DNA of 64,000 nt from Trichaptum fuscoviolaceum (Eukaryota; Basidiomycota; Agaricomycetes; Hymenochaetales; Trichaptaceae), in assembly GCA_910574455.1 (NCBI GenBank), contig CAJSYZ010000008.1, forward strand, positions 1,800,707-1,864,706, given 5' to 3'. Under the pieces are notes generated by a model. The model was not told the DNA's origin. It worked only from the letters and a program-made list of their open reading frames with translations, and made no database searches. Below are positions 1 to 11,776 of the stretch, piece by piece. Each line of letters starts with the position of its first letter. Positions within the stretch are counted from its first letter, which is position 1. The translations under genes and the position numbers were made by a program.

Positions 1-280
1 AACTCTTTCAATGGTACTTCTCACCTGATAACTGTTGCTTTCCTTCACACAATCGAACCGAATTCGAATGAAAGGTAAGTCGTTAAACAAGCAAATTGCA
101 CTCAGAATACAGTTGGTTAAGTTAATGCGTGGTATCAGCAACAATGCTAAGAAATTCTACTCAAAATATCCTTCGACACACAGATATGGTCATCCTCAAT
201 AAAAAGAAGGAAGAGACACCAAAGAAACTGAACAAGAACACCGAGACCCGCGCGATGCTGGCTCAATTGCAGCTCAACGC

Positions 281-2592
281 TTATGCGCTGGCAGCAGTGG
301 ATTGTGCTAAGGCGTTGCACTGTGTCTGTTGGTCACCACAGGCCGATACGGTCAGGTCACCCTTGTTGCCCGACGCATTCGCCGCGTTCGCGCACTTATT
401 GTGCTGCACGTCGCATGAGCGGACGAGAGCGTTCTGCAGACTGTTGAAAGCGGAGTTGCCGTCAACTTGGAACTGGCCGTTGCCGAGCGCGGTCACAGCG
501 GGAGGGGTGACACCACCGAGAGCACCAGTGAACTTCTGGATGTTACCGGATGTGGAAGTCGAGGTCGAGGTCGAAGCGGCGGTGGTGGAGGCAGCAGCGG
601 CGGCAGAGGAAGAAGTCGTTGAAGCAGCGACAGCAACGACAGCCTGGATTATCATTATAGTATCAGTGTCAACGCATTACTTTGGAGCAGCAAGAACGAC
701 TTACAGATGTCGAAACAGTATTGCCCGTAGCGCTTCCAGAACCCGTTCCAGCGACAACATTGCCCTGGTTGTCAACGGCTGCCACAGCTGCGAAGTTCGT
801 CTTAATGCCAAAGACGGCGTTGAACGCATCGGCCTGACCACCGGTCTTCGCAGTGACAGTATCAGCAGCCGCCTTCGCAGATGCGCACGTGTTCTTGGCG
901 GTTTGGTCGGCACCGCACGAGTTCACAAGGGTGTCGCAGATGAACTGCGTGATGATATCGATGTTCTGAGCCGAGCCGTGGTTGAAGGAAGTCTTGTCAA
1001 CGGGCTCGAAGCTGGTCTCCTTGCGGTTGTCGAAGCCAACGCCGAACTCAATTTGAGGGACAGTGCATTTACCGAAGTCACCGATGGCAGACGACGAGCC
1101 AGTCGCAGCAGCAGAGGTTGTGGCCGCAGGGGCGGACGTGTCGACTGCAGTAGTTGCAACTGCGACCTGTGCAAAAAAAATATCAAGTTACATCAAGAGA
1201 CAAAAACGAGATACAAAGAGACGTACAGCAGTTGTTGACGCAGCAGAAGCTCCTGAGCCGGAGCCGGAGCCTGTTCCAGCAATGACATTACCCTGGTCAT
1301 CAACGGAAGCGACGGCAGCGAAGTTCGTGGTGATCCCGAAGACGGCGTTGAAAGCGTCAGCCTGTCCGCCGGTTTTTGCAGTCACTGTGTCAGCGGCTGC
1401 CTTTGCACTCGCACAAGTATCCTTCGCCGTCTGGTCTGCCCCACATTTGTTGACGAGGGTATCGCAGATAAACTGGGTGATGATGTCAATGTTCTGCGCG
1501 GAGCCGTGGTCATATGAAGCTACAGAGTAAGGCATAAATAAGGTCAGGTTGCCTTGCCCACAGAATATTCTGGAAAACGTACTCTTGTCAACAGGCTCGA
1601 AGCTCGTTTCCTTGCGGTTGTCAAAGCCTACGCCGAACTCGATCTGGGGTACAGAGCAACTACCGAAGTCACCAATGCTTGACGCAGCCGCCGTGCTCGT
1701 TGCCTCCGGTGCGGAGACAGATACTGTCACTGCGTCGGTGCTTGTCGCAGTGGGGGCGTCCGTAGCGTCCACAGTGATGGTAACAAGCGACTGCCAAGCA
1801 AATAAGCATTTGACACACTAAATATAGAGAACAAGGAGCACATACGCATGAAGCAGTAGCTGACGAAGAATCGGTCTCAACAGCAAGGGAGACAGCAGTT
1901 TGTGTGGCCGGGGTCGTGCTGTTGGAGCTGCCAGATCCCGAGGTACCGAAGGGGAAAGTATTGGGCTGGCTACCTTTCGTCACAGACGCCTTGGTTGCAG
2001 GATCGAAGAAGATATTCGGGTCATTGGCGGGATCTTGCGCCTGTACGAGGCCGTTGAGCTCTGCGTTCTTCGGTGCTTTCTGGCAGAAGACTGAGTTGCG
2101 GTTGGTTGGCGGATTCGTCGTGAAATCCTGAATGAGGCATGAGATATTGCTTCAGTATCACTTATGATGATGGGCTTACGGGAGGAGTGTTCTTCTCTGC
2201 CTGGCGGAACTCGATTGCAATGGCAATCATGTTCGCTTTCGTCGTGGCATCAAACTGCTGGGCAGCATCTATGCAACACGTTAGCACACGGAAGTAATAT
2301 TACTGTAAATCCGATACGTACCAATGATCTCATCAGCTTTGTCCTGTTGAGTACATTCACCAGCGGCAGCGAGAAGAGTAGAGACAGCTGATCCTGCAAG
2401 GTTACCGCAGACTTGACCAGGACATGCTGAAGCGAGCTTGGCAATCGCAGGGGCCTGTTCCTGTCCGAAACGTCTCGGGTGAAGGTAAATGGGTCTGTTG
2501 TCCCGCTCCAGCCATCTCTCGCGAGCGAGAGCTTGTTCAGAAACCGAGAGAATAGAGAGCGCAACGATGGTGATGAGAGACTTGGAGAACAT
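281..2592 (-). CDS. Secreted Ala/Thr-rich protein with two tandem copies of a ~150-aa module
   Basis: Seven exons on the minus strand: 2592-2322, 2268-2180, 2127-1846, 1790-1583, 1519-1227, 1166-705, 643-281. All have GT..AG introns and consistent phase, giving 655 aa. An N-terminal hydrophobic segment (about residues 1-24) looks like a signal peptide. The first ~215 residues hold a Cys-containing domain. Residues ~215-381 (exons 4-5) and ~382-535 (exon 6) are near-identical modules, each with the words FGVGFDNRKETSFEPVDK, DIITQFICDTLVN and TGGQADAFNAVFG. A Ser/Thr/Ala linker and a ~100-aa Cys-containing tail end the protein. Module 1 is split by an intron that module 2 lacks. I do not recognise a characterised function. 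An extracellular or wall-associated role is inferred from the leader and composition. The ATG at 2592 is the first in frame with the leader. Confidence 0.8.
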
Positions 2593-3820
2593 CTTAGTGT
2601 TTAGTCAAACTTTTTGGATAGGATGTGTAGTGTCGAAGAGTAGATCAATCTAAGACGGCTCGGCCTAGAAAGAGAGTGAATGCTTGATAGCGTTGCGTAG
2701 AAAAAGAATGAAAGGACACCAGGCCGAAACAGAGTGCAAATGCTGAGGACGCCGTTCAACGACTGAAAGAGAGAGAAAACGAAAAGAAGGTGAGAGAACG
2801 GAAGGGTGAAGTTTGGATGATTAAGTCCGGGCTTGCTGCCTTTATATACGCAGCCTCTTGTCGCTTGGGCAATAATAGTGGATAATTGCCTGTGAGATGC
2901 GTGAAGGAGCTTCTTGTCCTGGGCGATAAGCAGCCGCGAGGCCAGTGAGCCAAAGAGCAGGGTATTTTGCTCCTACGCGACGGGATATACCAACGGATAT
3001 CAACTCTCATTTCGACGGTACGAGCCCCGTCGCCGAGCATGGCCAGGACGCATTATGAGAAGAAAAGGCACACATCCGGACGTCTGTTTGTGTTCCTGGT
3101 GTGCTGCAAGGGCGGTTCGAGTATATTGTATAGAGTCCGAGCTTGCGTTGTCGTCGTCACGAACGACGGCGACGACGCGAGCTCGTTGCGACCCGAAGCG
3201 GCGTGTTTCTCCGAGGGAGCCAATCAGGGACGGGTCTGGGCGTGAAAAAGGATTTGCGTCTTCGTGCCGAATATTCTACCCAGCAACGCCATCACCGAAT
3301 TCTCAGAAAATCCGTAAGAAAATCATAAAGACAATACGTATTATTTCCTTCGCGACGCGTGATAGACCAAGGGAGATCGCACAAGGCCAAGGGTGAGATC
3401 TACGTTCATTAAGATAAAAAGCACCGAGGTGCAGAGGCCGACGTTAGCGCGCATGGGGACCGTGGCACTCTGCTCGAAGGATTTCATCAATAGGATTATG
3501 AGCCTGGATACAAATTTTCAGATAAGGAATGTTCGAGGGAGGGGGAGCTGGTAAGACAAAAATGTTCTAAGCTTGGCCTATGATGATCAACAAAAGCGGG
3601 AGTACAAGACAAAGGAATACTGAGCAAAGATAGCTAGTAACCACCATCAGGAGAAAGAATGAATGGTATTGTGGAGAGAAGAGACACGCCAAGCAAGTGA
3701 CCCAGCCTAAGAGCCTAATAATGGTACGAGGACAAAATTGAAAGAAGCAGAGAAAGCAACATAATCAGACAGCAGCATATATTGTAGAATTCATACCATA
3801 GATCTCGTCGACTGCAAGCC
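2593..3820. other. Intergenic, 1.2 kb, no gene seen
   Basis: Lies upstream of the secreted-protein gene and downstream of the next minus-strand gene. Short open frames exist on both strands, but none has a protein-like composition, a plausible splice pattern or a recognisable domain. It contains CGCGACGCGT near 3353 and a TATA-like box described separately. Confidence 0.6.
2841..2848 (-). promoter_or_regulatory. TATA-like box
   Basis: TATATAAA on the minus strand lies about 250 bases upstream of the ATG at 2592. It is the only good TATA match in this intergenic region, and would fit a promoter if the 5' leader is about 200 bases. Assignment is by position only. Confidence 0.4.
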
Positions 3821-5791
3821 TTAGAATCTCGAGTCACCGCGCCCAACGAGCTTCTTTGACGCGAATGGCCGAGAGCCAAGGAACTTGAAGCGCACGTAGG
3901 TCTGGGCGCGAGTCATCAGAGATGGCTTAGTCCCCGCCGCCCCAACGTACACGCCATATCCGTTACGATGCAGCAAGTGGCCCGATCCGTTTCCACGCCC
4001 CTCGTCCTGCTCGGAGTTCTTGACCGAAACGACCGTCCAGCGATATCGCTCGACGTGCTTAGCCACCTCCTGCGTCTCTTCCAGTGTTGCCAGGTCCAAG
4101 GCTCTTTCGGGGAGAGGGAGGCCGTGCCGACCGCTATCCTCGATGCTTACTACTCTAGAGTGACGCCTCGACGAGTGTAGGTGCGCAGGGATAGACGATG
4201 ATCGTCTCGGCGTTTGCAAGATCTTGTCGTCCTGATTTGCCGCTTCGACGCCATTCCTCCGGCGTAGACAGAGCGCGACGACATGCGCGTCCGGGCAAGG
4301 GGCGAGTATCTTCGGAGATGGAAGCACGCCACCAGCGCGTACAAGTGCGATCTCGTCCGCCATTGTCCAGATGCTTTTCGCGCGGCCTTTAGAGATGCAC
4401 GGGGAGTGACTCGCGCTGCTGGTTGCCTGCGCAGTCGTCCGCTCGGATTTGGTGGTCTGCTGAATCGGCGTATGCTTGAGAATTTGTGTAGGAAGCGCAG
4501 AGATGGCCGACCCAATTGACGAAATCGAGGCAGAAAGACCAGAGATTTCAGATCTCAGTGCAGACAACCGAGGAGCACGTTTGAAGAGCTGCGAACGGAG
4601 AGATGGGAAGCCACCAGGAGTCAAGCGGCCGAGTCGAGCCACAGTAGGACTCTCTTCGGCATGCGGAGGATCAGAAACCTTCGGCACGATGGCCTTCGGT
4701 GTATGCTGGATAATCTGAGTGGGAAGACGAGGTAGAGCAGCTTTCTTCGCAATATTCAGGCCATCTTTCTTCTTACGTTTGGGAGCAACACTTTGGATGG
4801 AAGTGCGGTGCGGAAGCAGTAAGTTGGGCACAGCTTCTGTAATTTCGGCGTCTCTGTTCTCCGTTTTGACATCGTGTGGAAGAGCATCATTATTGACAAT
4901 CAAAAGAGAAGACTGGCTGGTCTTATCTAAAGCCACAGCGCCCGCAGCTTCCTTCTCTGTCTTGATATCTACTAGACGAAGTGGCGGGGGCGCTTTGTCC
5001 CTGTAGCTCATACGTGCGGCCTTCGTACGAGAATGAGATCGAGAGCGTGCATGCCGAGCCGCAGCAGCCTGAACAGAGGGCGAGATATTCTCCTTATCGT
5101 CGTTCTCAGCAGCAACAACTTGCATCGTATTGAAATGCTTCCGAGGCTCAGCAGCAGCAACCGATGACTCGAAAATGGGCGTCAAGCCTGCTTGATTTGA
5201 CATCCTTTGCGGGGTGACGACGGTTGACGAGCGCGAAACCTTCTTGCGCGATAGTCTTTGTGGACTTGTCTCCTTAAAGTTTGCTTTTGAGTTATTCGCC
5301 GCCGGTACCGCGACGAGGAACGACGAGGGAGATCGCGGTGCGAATCTGCGGACTGCCTCCGAGGTAACGGGGCCAGCACTTGGCCGGGTCGGAGAGACCC
5401 TCGAGGGACGCACATAGTTTCTGTCGCCATCGCCACTTTCCTGAGCGCCAACGAAACTAGCACGCGAACGAGACGGCCGTCGAGTGCGTCGAGATCGTTG
5501 TCCACCTGTACGCGGAGGTGAATTCGACACTCTTGATGGGCCATTAGTAGAGTACGTCTGAGACTGCTTTGAGCCCAACCCGACTGCACTCTGCCTTGGC
5601 TTCAAGAAAATCCTTGACGTCGGCTGGGGTAGCATGGATTTTGCATCCGAGCATTGTTTCGGAGGACTATAGAGAGTGGAGCTATGAATATTGACATCAC
5701 CAGCAGTTCGAGCGTTTCCAGAGCGATGAGTTAGTCCGGAGCCAAGGAAGCGGTTCACATCTGCTGGCTGCAGAAGCCGCGCTGAAGCCAT
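3821..5791 (-). CDS. Hypothetical basic, low-complexity protein
   Basis: A single uninterrupted frame of 656 aa starting at an ATG (5791). It is rich in Ser, Arg, Pro and Lys with scattered basic clusters, for example near RRTRRPSRSRAS and KKRKK-like patches, and a short acidic segment EENDDKEN-like at about residue 230. This composition suggests a largely disordered, possibly nuclear or cytoskeleton-associated protein. The last ~90 residues look more ordered (a segment YVRFKFLGSRPF close to the end). No catalytic motif, membrane span or signal peptide is seen. It is unusual here in lacking introns over 2 kb. I do not recognise the family. Confidence 0.75.
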   Translation of the reverse strand: MASARLLQPADVNRFLGSGLTHRSGNARTAGDVNIHSSTLYSPPKQCSDAKSMLPQPTSRIFLKPRQSAVGLGSKQSQTYSTNGPSRVSNSPPRTGGQRSRRTRRPSRSRASFVGAQESGDGDRNYVRPSRVSPTRPSAGPVTSEAVRRFAPRSPSSFLVAVPAANNSKANFKETSPQRLSRKKVSRSSTVVTPQRMSNQAGLTPIFESSVAAAEPRKHFNTMQVVAAENDDKENISPSVQAAAARHARSRSHSRTKAARMSYRDKAPPPLRLVDIKTEKEAAGAVALDKTSQSSLLIVNNDALPHDVKTENRDAEITEAVPNLLLPHRTSIQSVAPKRKKKDGLNIAKKAALPRLPTQIIQHTPKAIVPKVSDPPHAEESPTVARLGRLTPGGFPSLRSQLFKRAPRLSALRSEISGLSASISSIGSAISALPTQILKHTPIQQTTKSERTTAQATSSASHSPCISKGRAKSIWTMADEIALVRAGGVLPSPKILAPCPDAHVVALCLRRRNGVEAANQDDKILQTPRRSSSIPAHLHSSRRHSRVVSIEDSGRHGLPLPERALDLATLEETQEVAKHVERYRWTVVSVKNSEQDEGRGNGSGHLLHRNGYGVYVGAAGTKPSLMTRAQTYVRFKFLGSRPFASKKLVGRGDSRF

Positions 5792-6366
5792 TCCGAGATA
5801 ACCGCAGTTGCGGCGTATTGAGCTCGACCCAGTAGCAATTCAGATAGCTAGATGAGATAGATGGAAAGCAAAGGCAAGCAACTAGGATGTAGTACAGGAG
5901 CTGGAAAGCAGATATCCATCGAATGAGGCTGACAGTAGTAACCGATGATTCCATTCGAATTCAAGCTGAACTCTTTCGCGCGGGCTGGCATGCTTCATTT
6001 CCCGTGAATGCCACTGCGATTTTCCTGTAAATAAGATAAAGGTGTAAATGAGATGTAGACGAAGTAGATGAAGTTGCAAAGAAATGGTGGAAGTAAAAGA
6101 GGAAGACCAATCAGGGCACGCATGCTCAGCGCGTCGCGTCATCGTCTCCTACTTCTTTCTGAATCAGCGCAGCTCAACGGGCCACCTCATATACTAACTA
6201 TATCCCCGACCGATGTACGTTCCGCGCGCCTTTCCATCTCTTACTTCCTACCACATCTCAGGTCTCCATCGCTAGCAACACCGACGTCGATAGCACCGAA
6301 TAAGGACGCATAGAGTCTACTATCTTGCTACCAGTCTACTAACAAAATTGAGCTCGGGAGTTGAGC
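5792..6366. other. Divergent intergenic region
   Basis: 575 bases between the starts of the hypothetical gene (minus) and the phosphomannose isomerase gene (plus). It presumably holds both promoters. No TATA box or conserved operator could be assigned and no coding signal is seen. Confidence 0.5.
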
Positions 6367-7861
6367 ATGTCGACCACGCCGGTGTTTCCTATTATTCCGA
6401 CGACGCAGCAGTACGACTGGGGCAAAGTCGGGCTGACGTCCAAAGTTGCGCAGTTTGCGAGCGCATCGAAGACGCCGGGGTTCAAGCTTGACGAGAAGGC
6501 TCCGTATGCTGAGGTGAGTGCGATCGTGCACATCGGCCTGTCTCTCCAACCTTTACACAACCCTTATGTATTATATATATAACAGCTATGGATGGGCACA
6601 CATCCCAAGTCGCCGTCTAAGCTGCTGGATGGCACGACGCTCGCCGATCACCTCGCTTCGAACCCGTCGTTGATTGGAGATGAGATCGTTACACTGTTCG
6701 ACGCGGGCAGTGGCAATATTCCATTCTTGTTCAAGATCCTAGCAATCGAGAAGGCGCTGAGCATACAGACGCATCCCGACAAGCCGATGGCCGAACGCCT
6801 GCACGCTGAGCAACCAGACATTTACAAAGGTATCGCCACCCTTCTCATTCAAATCCTCACCATGTCTCTTTATGACACGACAGAACACTTGACTCATAGA
6901 CTTCCACAGATCCGAATCATAAACCAGAAATGGCCATCGCGCTCACGCCCTTCACCGCGCTCTGCGGCTTCCTCCCTCTTCCCCAGATCGCGAGTTACAT
7001 CTCCTCCACACCCGAATTTGCCTCCCTCATTGCCTCCACCACGCTCTCCACTTTCATCTCCATCGCGCCCTCGCACACACCCACTGGCCCGCGCGAGAAA
7101 TCCGCACTCCGCGACCTCTTCCACGCGCTCATGACCGCGGATGAATCGAAACTGAAGTCCGAGCTCGCGAAACTCGTGGCGCGGTATAAGAGCGGTGGTG
7201 CGAAGCCCGATGAGGAGAAGGTGAAGGATCTGGTGATAAGGTTGGAGGAGCAGTATCCCGGAGATGTAGGTGTGTTTTGTGCATTCGTGTTGAATTATGT
7301 GCAGATGCAACCTGGAGAGGCAATATTCCTTGGGGCCGGCGAGCCGCATGCATACGTCTCCGGAGGTCAGTAAGCTGGCTTTCTTCCATCGTCTGCGTTA
7401 TCACTAACTTGTTATTAGACATCGTCGAGACGATGGCCACGTCTGACAACGTTATTCGGGCGGGTCTGACGCCTAAACTCCGCGACGTCCCAAATCTCAT
7501 CGCTGGTCTCACATATACCGCCTCCGAAGCGACGAAGCACACCGTAGATCCTAAGCCATACATGCAAAGCAAGCCCAGCGACCACTCGACATTGTACGAC
7601 CCGCCGATTCCGGAATTCTCCGTCGTCCGCGTCAAAGTGGATAAAGACGCTGGTGTGAAGCACGCGGGACTGAAAGGGCCAAGCATCTTCATTGTGACCA
7701 GTGGCGGTGGCAGAATCACTTGGGATGGCGTTGGAGGAGAGGCAGGCGAGGACTTGAATGAGGGAAGGGTGTTCTTCGTAGGTGCAAACACACCTATTGC
7801 GTTTGAGGGAGAGTTAGAGGTATACCGAGCTTTCGTTGAGCCAAAGCCTCCAATGGCCTAA
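6367..7861 (+). CDS. PMI40: Mannose-6-phosphate isomerase (type I)
   Basis: Four exons (6367-6513, 6586-6829, 6910-7365, 7419-7861) give 429 aa, the usual size for fungal type I enzymes. The enzyme interconverts fructose-6-phosphate and mannose-6-phosphate in the cytosol and feeds GDP-mannose for protein mannosylation and wall synthesis. Family landmarks are present: an early WMGTHP (about residue 51), SIQTHPDK with the zinc-binding Gln/His at about 110-112, the C-terminal half GEAIFLGAGEPHAYVSGD with the zinc-binding Glu and His, and RAGLTPK. Each exon junction restores the frame within a conserved motif; for example exons 3 and 4 join to make SGDIVETMA. The ATG at 6367 gives a short N-terminus before FPIIPTTQQYDWGK. 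Confidence 0.95.
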
Positions 7862-8133
7862 CTTCCGACTACCCTGACGACACTGCTTTAACGCAGCACC
7901 GTTTGACTAGATGCCTATAGATGAATATTATATCTTGTACTTTACCGATGCATCAATCATTTGTAACCGCCCACTGATGATAAGAGGGAAGAAAAGAAAT
8001 TCATTGCATTAGTTTCGCAACATAAAGTTACTTGATACGAATCTCTGTGAAAACCCCGCATTTTGTTCGTTGCGTTGATTCGAGGCAATTTCTACCGTCC
8101 ACTAATCCATCTAGAAAAAAGGTCGAGGTCGGT

Positions 8134-8772
8134 TTAGTGTGCGTGCGCGTGTTGCTCTCCCTGTACGTCAAGCGTGTAGACTAAGGGGAAAAGACATGGG
8201 CGTTAAGCATTGCGAGGTATACTGCAGGATATGAGACTTACCAGAGCCACATTCTGGGCAACGGTGGTTCTTCTTGTTAGAGTTCATAGCTAGCCAGATA
8301 ACGTCATGCGAGTCCGCTGGAGAGCCGGTGCATCCAACCAAACGTTCAGGGTACTACATCAATTAATCCACGCAAAGTTTTCCACCACACCAAAATTGAA
8401 TAATTATAAGTATTTTTTCCAAACAATAAGGAGATGAAAACAGAAGGAGCGCACATAAGAAGGAACCTTGATGGGGTCGGCAAGCGTTCCAAGACGGCTC
8501 GCGTCGAGTGGGACCATGTCGAAGACGTCGACACCCTCCATGCGCCCAAGGAGCTGGAGACGCTCGATACCAGTCGCCTGCTGCTCATCCGTCGGGAGCG
8601 CCTCGGCGGGCTTGTTGTTGCCAGGCCCGTAGAGCTGGGGTGCAACAGGACCGTGGTGCTCGTCGGCACTGCGCTGTGCGGTCACAGAGAAGGCGCGCGT
8701 GGAGGAGCTGACGATGCGCGCCCGCGAGGCGGCGGTCGCTGCGGGGCGGATGGCCTGGATGGCGCGAAGCAT
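8134..8772 (-). CDS. COX4: Cytochrome c oxidase subunit Vb (yeast COX4 type), mitochondrial
   Basis: Three exons on the minus strand (8772-8455, 8353-8242, 8180-8134) give 158 aa. The N-terminus is rich in Ala and Arg and lacks acids (residues 1-35), as expected for a mitochondrial presequence, with RAFSVTAQR as a likely processing region. The C-terminal half carries the zinc-binding signature of the family: a VGC near residue 114, SPADSHDVIWL, and HRCPECG (Cys138, Cys141). It is a nuclear-encoded subunit of complex IV on the matrix side. The first junction, at KVPSY/YPERLVGC, uses a GTGCGC donor; the second splits the GSV codon. The gene is divergent from the permease gene. Confidence 0.9.
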
Positions 8773-9456
8773 GGTTGTAGGTTGTGCGTTTGTTGGACGA
8801 CGAAACACAGACGGTGAGCAACAGCCTGCAAGTACCTCGGACAATCCCGGCACCGTCCTGAGCCGTTTACCGTGGGAATAAGTGTTCAAGTCTCTACTTC
8901 TGCCAGTGGAATACTAGTATGTAGTAGTACTGAACCACCCCTTGCCCTTCTGTACCGTGTTCTTACTTATACTCGGAAGTGGGACGCTTATTTGCACTCA
9001 TGTTTTCAGTCAAATTCGTGAACTTGAAGGGCATTTTTCTGTGAACGCTTTTGGTACTGGCTTAAACGAGGTACATGTTGCAATCAAGCGCACTCAGTCA
9101 CATCACACCAACACTAGCACCTTTCCTCGTATTGCAAATCAATAAGGTGCGACTTCATCAAGGCTATCCATCATTCACATTAACTATAGTGCGTGGGCTA
9201 TTCGAGCTGGATACAAGCTGGGACGAATGACTTCAGGCTCCAAATGCGGGTTTCGGTCTGATTAAACCATGGCGCAATATGATTAAGCTATTGCGACAGG
9301 CCTTACTTATCAGTATCGCGCCTATAGCACAGTGTACTCCCCTTCCATCTTACTGATGCTCTCTCGCGGTTGCGGGTGCGAAGAAGCACGACTAAGCATG
9401 GAACGCGTTATTGACTGCGTCTGCGGCTCTTTATAATCTGTTGGCTAGTCTGTTTC
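8773..9456. other. Divergent intergenic region (COX4 / permease)
   Basis: About 680 bases between two divergent starts, presumably holding both promoters. No protein-like frame, repeat or RNA gene was found. Confidence 0.5.
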
Positions 9457-11776
9457 ATGACTGCCTCTACCCTGTCTCCACCATCCACCGCTGCGGAGGA
9501 AAACATCGCGATGAGCGCCATTCAAGACTCGGAGATCAATGCGCCGAGAGTGTCTGACGATGTGGACGCTGAGAGCGAGTCTTCCGACGACGACGATTCG
9601 CTGGTTGGGGCTCCCGTCGAAAAAGTACGGTTCATCGTGTTCGGTTTTAGTTCTCAGTATCATTAATGATATTGCAGATAAATCCTCTAGGACATCAAGT
9701 CACTCTTCTGTCTTGTGTAATGCTCAACTTGGGACAAATGCTCGGCTCTGGCATATTCTCTACACCTGGAGTCATCTTGAATTCCGTAGGCTCTGTTGGG
9801 TTACTGCTATTATTCTGGGTTCTGGCTCCACTCTTCGCATACGGTATGCCTGACGAAACATTTGGTCTTGTTAATTTGTATTTCTGACACTATGTTATTC
9901 GCGCAGCTGGACTTACAATATACAGCGAGCTGGCTAGCATGTTCCCTAACCGGTCTGGCGCGGAAGTTGTATACCTAGAGCAAGCATATCCCAAGCCGAA
10001 ATTCCTTGTTCCTGTGTCCTTTGCCGTCACAACGGTGCTGCTTTCGTCCGTTGCGATTAACTTCATTGAATATTCCTACTTACTAACGTTACTGTGGCCA
10101 CTAGGTTCAGCGCTACCAACTCGATTGTCTTCGCCCAATATTTCATGACAATATTCGACATCACTATTACCTCGCGTAAACAAACGGCTTTGGCTTTGGC
10201 TGTTGCAACATTCGCTGTCGCAGGTAGATAAGCACTGAGAACATTCAAATCGATGTTTTCTAACGACCATGCCATTGTAGTGGTGGCGCTATCTACCAAA
10301 TGGTCTCTGCGCGCCGTCAACGTAATAACCGCAATAAAGGTCTTTTCTCAAGTCTTGTGATTCCCGTTTCCCCCTCTTTGGATTTGCTGACTACTGACTC
10401 TGAAATGCAATTTATATAGTGTCGTCGCAGCAGGCCTCGCAGTCCTCCTCGGGCTCACCCGCGTCTCAGAGCCGTTCGCGAACTTCGCCGACCCCTGGGC
10501 CGGGAGCACCTACAACGGCAACGCCCTCGCCACCGCGCTCGTCAAAACGCATTTCGCGTACGTAGGCTGGCACAACGCATTTAATGTCCTCGCCGAGGTG
10601 CGCAGCCCGGACCCCGTCCGCACCGTCAAGCACGCCGGCACCATCTCGCTGGGACTCGTCACCGTGCTGTTCTTGTTGACGAACGTCGCGTATATTGCTG
10701 CGATCCCGAAGGAGGAGATCCGAGGTGCCGGACAGCTTGTCGGAGCGTTGTTTTTCCAGAAACTGTTTGGGACGTCGTGGGCGGCGAAGATCTTACCCGT
10801 CATGGTTGTGTTCAGTTGCTTGGGCAATATCGTGAGTGGTGTCATTATTCATTCGCTTCCAAGAAGTTAGGGAACTTAAATTAAATGGATTCAGATCGCC
10901 GTTGTAAGTGACTTCCTATGATTATTCGTATTTACCACTCATAGCCGTACAGACGGTTGGTCAAGCGCGAGTTATCCGAGAAGTCGCCCGTCAAGGATTA
11001 CTCCCGTGGCCGGAACTCTTCGCATCCACAAAGCCATTCGGAACCCCACTTGGCCCCGTCGGGCTCAAGTACCTTTTAACCGTCCTCGTCATCCTCGCTC
11101 TCCCAGCCAAAGACGCCTTCAACTTCCTCCTTGACCTAGCTTCATATCCGAACTTGGTGAGCTCCGTCAATCATCCTCATCGAACCCCTTCCCTCCTGTA
11201 CAAAAGCCTTGCTGATACTAAGCCGATTATCTGAACCTCGCATCTGCAGCTGTTTTCTTCAGCAACAGCCATAGGAATCTGGCTCCTTCGCAAGAGGCGC
11301 GCCGCAGCAGGCATATCGCCGACGCACTACAAGGCGTCGAACATCGCTATCGTGCTGTACCTCACGAGTTGTGTCTTCCTCATCATCATGCCTTGGATCC
11401 CCCCAGAAAAAGGACATGCGGACGTGTCCTTCTGGTATGCGACGTACGTATCCTTACCTATTCTTACTTGACAAGTAAAGCAAGACCAAACTAATTGCAT
11501 GTATCCTTTCCCCAAAATCAAACCAGCTACTGCGTCGTCGGCATCGCCATCTTGCTGGCCTGTGGGCTCTATTACTATGTGTGGATCGTGCTCATCCCCA
11601 AGTGGGGCGGGTACGAGATCGTAGAGGAGATAGAGGAACTGGACGGTGGTGCCCGGTTGGCAAAATTGGTGAAGAAGTACCATCATCATAAGCATCAAGG
11701 TCACGGCCGAGAGCATACCCGCTCTCCGCACCGTACCGCATCCAGTCCCGAACACCAACCCCTCCTACACAACTAG
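9457..11776 (+). CDS. APC-superfamily amino-acid permease, high-affinity methionine permease (MUP1)-like
   Basis: Ten exons: 9457-9624, 9678-9843, 9907-10045, 10105-10223, 10281-10356, 10420-10831, 10895-10903, 10953-11156, 11250-11443, 11527-11776. Total 578 aa. After an acidic, Ser-rich cytosolic N-terminus the first helix carries MLGSGIFSTPG, the substrate-binding GSGI-type motif of LAT/APC transporters. AGLTIYSELASMFP, GNIIAVTVGQARVIREVARQG and further hydrophobic helices follow; 12 spans are likely. The pattern matches fungal MUP1/MUP3 transporters. Exon 7 is only 9 nt and encodes Ile-Ala-Val. It is needed to rebuild the conserved GNIIAVT segment, so the micro-exon is well supported. The His-rich C-tail is cytosolic. 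Substrate is inferred from family resemblance only. Confidence 0.88.

Noticed and set aside
129..1238. Long plus-strand open frame with about 370 codons
   Set aside because: It lies antisense to exons 5-7 of the secreted-protein gene, does not begin with ATG and has no domain features. The minus strand has a signal peptide, consistent splice sites and repeated modules.
10069..10104. Alternative reading of the permease without intron 3
   Set aside because: The unspliced frame gives a non-transporter sequence and stops; splicing at 10045/10105 restores the conserved FSATNSIVFAQYF segment.
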